From Verrucomicrobiota bacterium (lineage in GTDB: Bacteria > Verrucomicrobiota > Verrucomicrobiia > Verrucomicrobiales > Akkermansiaceae), in assembly GCA_008932955.1 (NCBI GenBank), contig WBXE01000026.1, positions 1 through 17,783 on the forward strand: a DNA stretch of 17,783 bases, written 5' to 3'. Shown piece by piece: positions 8,010-13,619 of the stretch (within the stretch, counting starts at the first letter, position 1; every line of letters begins with the position of its first letter). A program made the position numbers and the translations under genes. Below the pieces are notes generated by a model, which had not been told where the DNA came from, did no database searches, and worked only from the letters and a program-made list of their open reading frames with translations.

Positions 8010-8807
8010 ATGAAAAACGCCGCTAAATTCGCCGCCTACGCGGCCCTGATGTTACTGCCCATGGTCGCCTTTGGCGCAGATGCCCAGCAATCCGCTGAAG
8101 TCAAAAAGACCTTCATTCAAGTCCTCAAGGAGGGTGGGTGGTGCATGTACCCCATCGGCGCCTTCTCCGTCGGCACAGTTTGGCTCATCATCGACTTGTG
8201 GCTTCGCACCAACGCCAAAAACATGATCCCAGACGCCGATGTGAACGCTGCCAAACAGGCGTTTATGGCCGGCGATTATGTCACGGCCTATCAAGCCATG
8301 AAAGCCGCCCCCAGTCCCTTTTCCAATGTGATCCAGGCGGGTCTCAGCTCCGTCGGCCACGGCAAGGACGCCACCGAGGAGGCCCTTCAGGCGGAAGTCG
8401 ACAAGGTCAACTCAACCCTCCAAACCCGCGTCAATTACCTCTCCGTCATCGGCGTGTGCAGCCCGATGGTCGGCTTGCTCGGCACTGTCTCCGGGATGCG
8501 CGGTGCCTTCGCCTCGCTGGGCTCCTCGGGCATTGGCGACACCTCCAAGCTCGCCGGGCACATCGGTGAAGTGCTCATTGCCACCGCCTCGGGTCTGTTC
8601 ATCGCCATCCCAGCATTCATGGGATTTTATTTCCTGCGCAACAAACTCCAAACCGCCATCCATCATCTCGAAACTGAGGCCGCGGCCTTGTTCCGCAACG
8701 CGCCCTACGATTACCTCAGGGATGCCGACGTCGGCCAAGAGGAAACCTTCGCCGCAATGCCGCTGTGGTTGCAAACCGAGCAGGCCCCGGAACAGGAATC
8801 CGTCTAA
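8010..8807 (+). CDS. MotA/TolQ/ExbB proton-channel protein with N-terminal signal-like extension (module 2)
   Basis: A 265-residue ExbB/TolQ family protein. The first 23 or so residues form a signal-peptide-like segment (AAYAALMLLPMVAFGADA). A short stretch containing KEGGWCMYPIG then leads into membrane segment 1 (about 48-66). Segment 2 contains VCSPMVGLLGTVSGM (about 149-163), and segment 3 contains EVLIATASGLFIAIPAFMGF, both with the conserved pore threonines and the AIP motif of ExbB. The extra N-terminus resembles ExbB variants with a cleavable leader, which would place a short periplasmic tail in front of the channel. It starts 47 bases after the exported repeat protein and is followed after 36 bases by the first of two ExbD genes, consistent with one operon. 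No Shine-Dalgarno sequence is seen. Confidence 0.93.
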   Translation: MKNAAKFAAYAALMLLPMVAFGADAQQSAEVKKTFIQVLKEGGWCMYPIGAFSVGTVWLIIDLWLRTNAKNMIPDADVNAAKQAFMAGDYVTAYQAMKAAPSPFSNVIQAGLSSVGHGKDATEEALQAEVDKVNSTLQTRVNYLSVIGVCSPMVGLLGTVSGMRGAFASLGSSGIGDTSKLAGHIGEVLIATASGLFIAIPAFMGFYFLRNKLQTAIHHLETEAAALFRNAPYDYLRDADVGQEETFAAMPLWLQTEQAPEQESV

Positions 8808-8843
8808 CGGTCAAACCCCTCCCAATCCTAACAACACCAAACC

Positions 8844-9299
8844 ATGGCTAGCGGCGGCGGCGGAACTGAAAGCGGCGAACCGGAGTTCCAGATTGCACCG
8901 ATGGTCGACGTGCTACTGGTGTTGCTCATTTTCTTCATGTGCATCACCACGGCAGAGATTTTAAAGGTAGACTCGTCTATCACCTTGCCGGTATCCGCCA
9001 GTGCCAAACCGCATGACCCGAAAATGACCAAAAAGGAAATTGCCATCAATGTGCGCTGGGACGCCAAGGCCAGCAAGGCGACCCTGCTGGTGGAAGACAA
9101 GGAATTCAAGGTACCTGCCGAGATGGTGTCATATCTGATAAGCCGGAGAGAAGCCATGGCCGGCACCAACCTGCGTGCTCTCATCCGCGGCGACCGCCTG
9201 TTGCCTGCCGCCGAAATCCAGAAAGCAATGGATATCATCGGCCTGGCCGGCTACTCGGATATTGCATTCTCGGCCGCCAGCAAGGAAAAAGCCCAATGA
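8844..9299 (+). CDS. ExbD/TolR biopolymer transport protein, first copy (module 2)
   Basis: A 151-residue ExbD/TolR family protein. The Gly-rich cytoplasmic N-terminus ends in EFQIAPMVDVLLVLLIFFM, the family signature, with the proton-carrying Asp at residue 22. After the single helix (about 20-40) the periplasmic domain runs to the end with the usual pattern of strands and a helix (TKKEIAINVRWD, LRALIRGDRLLPAAEIQKAM, GYSDIAFSA). It overlaps the second ExbD gene by ATGA (9296). Two different ExbD subunits next to one ExbB suggest a heteromeric motor, as ExbD/TolR acts as a dimer inside the ExbB/TolQ pentamer; the pairing itself is inferred. Confidence 0.94.
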   Translation: MASGGGGTESGEPEFQIAPMVDVLLVLLIFFMCITTAEILKVDSSITLPVSASAKPHDPKMTKKEIAINVRWDAKASKATLLVEDKEFKVPAEMVSYLISRREAMAGTNLRALIRGDRLLPAAEIQKAMDIIGLAGYSDIAFSAASKEKAQ

Positions 9300-9751
9300 A
9301 AAAGCGCCACAAAAAGCAATCGTCGGAAGTCAACCTAGGCTTCCAAATCGCCCCGATGGTCGATGTGGTATTTGTTATCATGCTTTTCTTCATGGTCATG
9401 GCAGGTGCCGTGCAGACGGAAAATACCCACAACACGAAATTGCCGGGCACCATCGCTACTAAGGACGACACACCGGCGCCTGACGAAATAGCCATCCGCA
9501 TTGAAGATGACGGGCAGGTGTTTCTCAATGACGAGCCGGTGGATCGGCCGACCCCGGCTGACAAGACCTTGCCAGAGTTAGCCAAAAACCTCATCGACCT
9601 CCACAACATCAGCGTCGCCGCCAATTCCGACGTGATGGTCACCATCTACGCCAATGATCTCGCCCGCTACGAGCGCGTCATCGACGTGCTCGACGCCCTT
9701 ACCCGGGCCAAAATTGGCAATGTGACGTTTCAGGCCGTCGCTCCGGAATAA
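9296..9751 (+). CDS. ExbD/TolR biopolymer transport protein, second copy (module 2)
   Basis: A 151-residue ExbD/TolR family protein with a very basic N-terminus (MKKRHKKQSS). The membrane signature FQIAPMVDVVFVIMLFFM has the conserved Asp at residue 23. The periplasmic domain contains DEIAIRIEDDGQVFLNDEPV and, near the end, YERVIDVLDALTRAKIGNVT, which is the strand-helix-strand ending typical of ExbD. Its sequence differs clearly from the preceding copy outside the membrane signature, so this is an old duplication or two distinct subunit types rather than a recent one. It starts inside the stop of the first ExbD and is followed closely by the toroid gene. Confidence 0.94.
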   Translation: MKKRHKKQSSEVNLGFQIAPMVDVVFVIMLFFMVMAGAVQTENTHNTKLPGTIATKDDTPAPDEIAIRIEDDGQVFLNDEPVDRPTPADKTLPELAKNLIDLHNISVAANSDVMVTIYANDLARYERVIDVLDALTRAKIGNVTFQAVAPE

Positions 9752-9798
9752 CCCAGTTGCGCCGTTTTAAAAATTCCTTTTTCCAACCCGACCCACTT

Positions 9799-11364
9799 AT
9801 GGACCAGCCAGAAGAATTCGATCACGAGCCATACCATGCCTTGGACTACGCGCCCGTGGCTAAATTGAGCCTGTGGGAGAAAATGGGTGGCCGCGCACTT
9901 TCCATCGCAGTGGTCGTCCACTTGCTGGTGCTGGCCCTCGGCGCATTTTGGATTTTCCAAATCATCAAACAACCCGAGATCATTCCTGACTTCACGCCAC
10001 CGGGCGGCGGCGGCGGTGAACGCAGCGCCGAGCACGCCGTCAAGGAGAAGAAAAAGAAGGTCATCGTGCCCGTCACCAAGGCCAAACGCATCGTCGCAGA
10101 AGGTGCCCGCGCCACCTACACGATTCCTGATCAAACCGATAAATTCGGCCAAGTATCCCCACTTGTTTCGATGGGCGGCGGCGGCATGTCCGGCGGCCTG
10201 GGCGGCTCCGGCTCCGGCAAAGGATTTGGCAAAGGCAACGGCAGTGGCAATGGCATGGGCAACGGCAACGGCTCCGGCAAACTCTTCGGCCTCATCCCGC
10301 CCACCATGAGCAAGCGCTGCTCCAAAAGCGACCGCTTGGCACGCATCGCCGAAAATGGCGGCCTACCCGCTTGCGAGGATGCCGTGCTCAAGGCGCTGCG
10401 CTTCCTCAAAGCTAACCAAAATACCGACGGTTCCTGGAGTGGCCAAAGTAAGGTCGCCATGACCGGGCTGGCCCTGCTCGCCTACTTCGGCCATTGCGAA
10501 ACCACCGCTTCCGATGAATTCGGCGAGTCCTGCTTGAAAGGCATTATCTATCTCGTGGAAGTCGGCATGAAAAACGACGGGAAACTTGCCGATACTTTCA
10601 CCATCAACCATTGGTCCTACGAGCATGCCATCGCCACCTATGCCTTGTCCGAAGCATACACCTTTTGCAAGGAAATCGGCCAGCCCGTTCCCTCGCTGGA
10701 GGAAGTTACCCAAAAAGCCGGCCAATTCATCATCGACCATCAAAATAAAAATGGCGGCTGGGCCTATCTCTATGCCGTCAATGACGGCCATACCGACGTG
10801 TCGGTCGTCGGCTGGCAACTCCAGGCTTTGAAAGCCGGCCTCCACACCGGCCTCAAGTTTCAGGGTCGCGGCGGCTGCCTCGCCCGCGCTTGGAAGTACC
10901 TCGCCACTTGCCAGAACACCAACGGCGGCTTCGGCTATGAAAAGCCCACCTCCATCGTGCCGGGGTATTTCTCGCTCACCGGCGTGGGTGCCCTCTGCCT
11001 GCAAATGTGGGGTAAAGGCAACGGCGCGGAAGTGAACCACGCTCTCAAATACATCAAGGACAACACCAAGTTTGAGTACAACGGAGAGTGCAGCGACCTC
11101 TACGGCCACTATTATGAATCCCAAGCCATGATGCAACGCGGCGGCGAAGCTTGGAAATTCTACAACACCCTCTACCGCGACCAAATCCTCAATAACCAGG
11201 ACGCGGATGGCTCCTGGAAGGCTCCCGGCACTGGTGCCGGCGGAAAAATCCGCGGGGCAGGCGCAGGTTATGCCGACAAGATCTATCGAACCTGCCTGTG
11301 CACCCTGATGATGGAAGTGTATTACCGCTTCCTCAGCACCGGTGCCGAAACTCACGATATGTGA
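9799..11364 (+). CDS. TonB-like anchored alpha/alpha-toroid (squalene-cyclase-fold repeat) protein
   Basis: A 521-residue protein. The cytoplasmic N-terminus is followed by a membrane helix at about 34-55 with Ser35 and His41, recalling the Ser/His pair in the TonB anchor. A charged KEKKKK region (about 82-87) and a Gly-rich linker (about 126-160) follow. Residues 190-515 hold prenyltransferase/squalene-oxidase repeats with QW-like motifs QNTDGSW (207-213), QNKNGGW (315-321), QNTNGGFG (372-379) and QDADGSW (467-473). The cyclase DxDD acid motif is missing: the corresponding region reads GHTDVSVVGWQ (330-340). It is therefore probably a binding or structural toroid rather than a terpene cyclase. 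The toroid has about ten cysteines. The start is set at ATG 9799; a TTG at 9757 would add 14 residues. It is the last gene of Exb module 2 and the likely energised partner. Confidence 0.85.
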   Translation: MDQPEEFDHEPYHALDYAPVAKLSLWEKMGGRALSIAVVVHLLVLALGAFWIFQIIKQPEIIPDFTPPGGGGGERSAEHAVKEKKKKVIVPVTKAKRIVAEGARATYTIPDQTDKFGQVSPLVSMGGGGMSGGLGGSGSGKGFGKGNGSGNGMGNGNGSGKLFGLIPPTMSKRCSKSDRLARIAENGGLPACEDAVLKALRFLKANQNTDGSWSGQSKVAMTGLALLAYFGHCETTASDEFGESCLKGIIYLVEVGMKNDGKLADTFTINHWSYEHAIATYALSEAYTFCKEIGQPVPSLEEVTQKAGQFIIDHQNKNGGWAYLYAVNDGHTDVSVVGWQLQALKAGLHTGLKFQGRGGCLARAWKYLATCQNTNGGFGYEKPTSIVPGYFSLTGVGALCLQMWGKGNGAEVNHALKYIKDNTKFEYNGECSDLYGHYYESQAMMQRGGEAWKFYNTLYRDQILNNQDADGSWKAPGTGAGGKIRGAGAGYADKIYRTCLCTLMMEVYYRFLSTGAETHDM

Positions 11365-11384
11365 GCTCTGGCGGCTTTAGCGCT

Positions 11385-11411
11385 TGCCGCGCGCGGCAGT
11401 TTTGTGTTCTC
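11385..11411 (+). terminator. Probable intrinsic terminator between toroid gene and pseudopilin cassette
   Basis: A perfect 14-base GC palindrome TGCCGCGCGCGGCA (11385-11398) is followed by GTTTTGTGTTCT. It lies 20 bases after the toroid stop and 63 bases before the cassette, so it would end the ExbBDD-toroid transcript and let the cassette be expressed on its own. The T-tract is interrupted, so read-through is possible. Confidence 0.55.
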
Positions 11412-11461
11412 ATTGGAGTGGATCGCGTCGCTTCCCACGGCGCTGATTCCGCCCGCGCCAC

Positions 11462-12121
11462 GTGAGAACTCACTCGACATCCCGTTCTAAACCACGGACC
11501 CGAGCCTTCACCCTAGTCGAAATGGCGGCTGTCATGGCCGTGATGGCCCTGCTGTTCAGCGTCGGCTTCCATGCCCTTGGCCATTCCTCGGCGCAGGCCC
11601 GCCACGTCGCCACCGCCAGTGTCATCGGCATGCTTGAGCAAGCGCGGGCCACCGCCATTACGTCGCGCTGCGCGATGGTGCTGGCGCTGGCCGAGCCGGG
11701 CGAACTGCCGACCAGCGACACCCGCTGCCGCCTCGGCTTGTTCAAAATCCACGAGTGGCCGGCCGACCCGACCACTTTGGATGGCACCCTCATCGGCCGC
11801 TGGCAAACCTTGCCCGATAGCGTGGTCATCTTGCCAGGCGGCGTCAACGGCTTGCGCAACCCGCGCGACGAGGCTCCCAGCACCATCCGATACTTCGCCG
11901 CCAAGCAACCTGTCACAGGCAGCTTTCACATTCTCGCCTTCTCGCCGCGCGGCACCCTGCTGTGGCCGCCAGGCTCCGCTCCGATGGTCCTGCGCATCGC
12001 CGAGGGGACCTACCGCAACGGCCAGCCCACACCCAATACCCACGGCAGCTCCCACGATGCCGAGGAAAACCTCCTGCATATCGGCCGCCTCACCGCCCGT
12101 CCCTATCAATTTGACCGATGA
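11462..12121 (+). CDS. vccD: Verru_Chthon cassette protein D (GspH-like pseudopilin)
   Basis: A 219-residue prepilin-like protein. The leader ends RAFTLVEM, with cleavage expected after Ala15, Phe16 as +1 and Glu20 as the +5 residue. The hydrophobic helix follows (AAVMAVMALLFSVGFHAL). A globular domain then contains the region around EQARATAITSRCAM that follows the helix in GspH/FimT-type pseudopilins, and the protein ends VLRIAEGTY...LLHIGRLTARP. Ala rather than Gly at -1 is common in prepilins of this phylum. The start is a GTG at 11462; the next in-frame Met lies after the cleavage site and would remove the leader. The D assignment rests on size, position as first gene, and the order D-B-C-A recalled for this cassette. 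The family has no established function. It overlaps gene B by ATGA. Confidence 0.8.
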   Translation: MRTHSTSRSKPRTRAFTLVEMAAVMAVMALLFSVGFHALGHSSAQARHVATASVIGMLEQARATAITSRCAMVLALAEPGELPTSDTRCRLGLFKIHEWPADPTTLDGTLIGRWQTLPDSVVILPGGVNGLRNPRDEAPSTIRYFAAKQPVTGSFHILAFSPRGTLLWPPGSAPMVLRIAEGTYRNGQPTPNTHGSSHDAEENLLHIGRLTARPYQFDR

Positions 12122-12840
12122 ACTTCACAACTACCTTGATTCGCAAGCGGCTCGTTAGGGAGCGACGACCTTACTGTCGTCGTGCAGAAGGGGCGACCAT
12201 GCACCGAGCCGTCGGCAGTCATTCATGGGCAGAGCTTCCGCTACCACCACCCAATGTACTGGCTTCTTATCCTCTTCAATCCGTGAAATCCGCGGCAAAA
12301 ACCGGCCGCCCTGCCGTTTCCATTGGCCCTTTTGGGGTGTGGGTGCCTCGTTCACGGCCTGCGGGTTCATCGCTCATTGAGGTGCTCATGGCCATGGGCG
12401 TGCTGGCGGTGGTCCTGCCGCTGGTTTTCGCGGTGTTGGCCCGCAGCGCCCAGAGCCGCGCCGCGGCCCAAGCTGAAACCCGCTGCGTGGCAATCCTGCC
12501 CGTTTGCATGGATGAAATCGAGGCCGCGCAACAAGGCGTGGCGAGCTTCCTGCCTCCCCTCCCCCGCGGCGTCGCCTTCCCCGCTCCCGGCGCCTGCCTC
12601 GCCCTCGCCTTTGCCCGGGATGGCCACGCCCTCGGCTGCGTCCCGCCCGGCGCCTACCTCGCCGGCATCCGCCAACTCGCCAACGAGCCAAGCCGCTATC
12701 TCGCGTCATTCCACGCCGAGCCCTCCGCTGCCAGGCCTAACATGCCAGCCCTGCTCAACCTGCGCATCACCCTCGAGTACCCGGCGGCAGCCCCGCTGGC
12801 CAAGCGCGCACATCTGGATTTTCACACCCGCATCCCATGA
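12118..12840 (+). CDS. vccB: Verru_Chthon cassette protein B (GspI-like pseudopilin) with anomalous leader
   Basis: A prepilin-like protein with the processing site PAG|SSLIEVLMAM: Gly83 at -1 and Glu88 at +5 of the 240-residue frame. The hydrophobic helix and a small globular domain of about 130 residues follow. As first read from the ATGA overlap with D, the leader would be 83 residues, far longer than normal prepilin leaders. That leader is encoded by a stretch holding a hairpin (12163-12182) and a dispersed repeat (12271-12295), so it is probably not true coding sequence. In-frame GTG codons at 12337 and 12343 would give leaders of 10 or 8 residues and are better candidates for the real start. 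The end overlaps gene C by ATGA (12837). The pattern matches the GspI class of minor pseudopilins. Confidence 0.78.
   Translation: MNFTTTLIRKRLVRERRPYCRRAEGATMHRAVGSHSWAELPLPPPNVLASYPLQSVKSAAKTGRPAVSIGPFGVWVPRSRPAGSSLIEVLMAMGVLAVVLPLVFAVLARSAQSRAAAQAETRCVAILPVCMDEIEAAQQGVASFLPPLPRGVAFPAPGACLALAFARDGHALGCVPPGAYLAGIRQLANEPSRYLASFHAEPSAARPNMPALLNLRITLEYPAAAPLAKRAHLDFHTRIP
12163..12182. repeat. Short hairpin repeat in the cassette B leader
   Basis: CGACGAC (12163-12169) and GTCGTCG (12176-12182) form a perfect 7-base stem around a six-base loop, preceded by TTAGGGAG. The same AGGGA-then-palindrome layout recurs at 17498-17521 and 17699-17723 with a different stem sequence, which suggests related dispersed elements. 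Confidence 0.6.
12271..12295 (+). repeat. Dispersed repeat, copy 1 (before cassette B prepilin)
   Basis: This 25-base stretch beginning CCTCTTCAATCCGTGAA matches 13779-13803 at 23 of 25 positions. Both copies lie a short distance upstream of the real hydrophobic segment of a cassette protein (B here, A there), within a part of the frame that shows no protein-family similarity. Confidence 0.7.
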
Positions 12841-13607
12841 CAGCCAAGGGCCATATGCGGCAAGCATTCACCCTCGTCGAGGTGTTGGTGGCGATGACCC
12901 TTGGCCTGCTGGTGATGGTTTTGGCGCTATCGATGCTGGGGCGCACCCGCGATGAGTCTGCGCGCAGCGACGAAGGGGTCGCTGCCGAGAGGGAAGCCCG
13001 CGCCGTACTCACCCAACTCACCGCCGACCTGCAAAGCGCCTCATTTCGACCGGATAGTTTATTCGAGCAAAGCCACGCCAGCTGGCCCGGCGACCGCCTC
13101 GGCATCTTCTGCTTGCAGCCGCCCGATGCGCAAGCGGCGGCGGCGCGCATCGGTGACCTTTGCGCGGTTCATTACTACCTCAAAGATGTGCAGATCTCCG
13201 GCAAGACCCTGCGTTGCCTCATGCGCGGCGTCCGCCATAGCCGTGACACGTTCCTAGCCATCCGCCACAACCAGGTCCCCGCTTTGTTCACCAGCAGCCA
13301 GTGCGACGAACCGATCGCCTTCGGCGTCCTCGCATTCGAGGCCCGCCCGCAATCCCGCAACCCTGTCGGCCAATGGCAGACATGGGATCCAGCCATGGCC
13401 CAAGCCCCATCCTCCATCGCCGTGCGCCTCGTCATCGCCCGCCACCAACTCGCCGCCAAACTCCCCGATGCCGCCGCCTGGGATGGCTGCGGCGCCACCA
13501 CAGAATTGCTAGGCAAGGCCGAACTCGCCACCCACAACCGCCACCTGGAAGTGTACTCAGCCCTTATCCGCTTCGGCCATCCCGCCCTAACAGAAAGCGG
13601 ACCTTAG
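12837..13607 (+). CDS. vccC: Verru_Chthon cassette protein C (GspJ-like pseudopilin)
   Basis: A 256-residue prepilin-like protein with a short leader ending MRQA|FTLVEV: Ala10 at -1, Phe11 at +1 and Glu15 at +5. The hydrophobic helix is VLVAMTLGLLVMVLALSML. A globular domain follows with LTQLTADLQSASFRPD (an arginine-rich region after the helix), GDRLGIFCL, and a later VHYYLKD...LRCLMRGV core that is typical of GspJ-type minor pseudopilins. Five cysteines are present. The start overlaps the B stop by ATGA, so the short leader and the overlap agree. It is followed by 12 bases and then the open frame of gene A, or by about 190 bases if A starts at its downstream GTG. Confidence 0.82.
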   Translation: MTAKGHMRQAFTLVEVLVAMTLGLLVMVLALSMLGRTRDESARSDEGVAAEREARAVLTQLTADLQSASFRPDSLFEQSHASWPGDRLGIFCLQPPDAQAAAARIGDLCAVHYYLKDVQISGKTLRCLMRGVRHSRDTFLAIRHNQVPALFTSSQCDEPIAFGVLAFEARPQSRNPVGQWQTWDPAMAQAPSSIAVRLVIARHQLAAKLPDAAAWDGCGATTELLGKAELATHNRHLEVYSALIRFGHPALTESGP

Positions 13608-13619
13608 CCTGAAACCTAC

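Noticed and set aside
10363..11355. 330-residue minus-strand open frame
   Set aside because: It lies entirely opposite the toroid gene, whose QW motifs are clear; it is a GC-rich antisense shadow.
9799..11364. Thioester-containing alpha-2-macroglobulin-like toroid
   Set aside because: The toroid lacks the GCGEQ thioester motif and the large macroglobulin domains.
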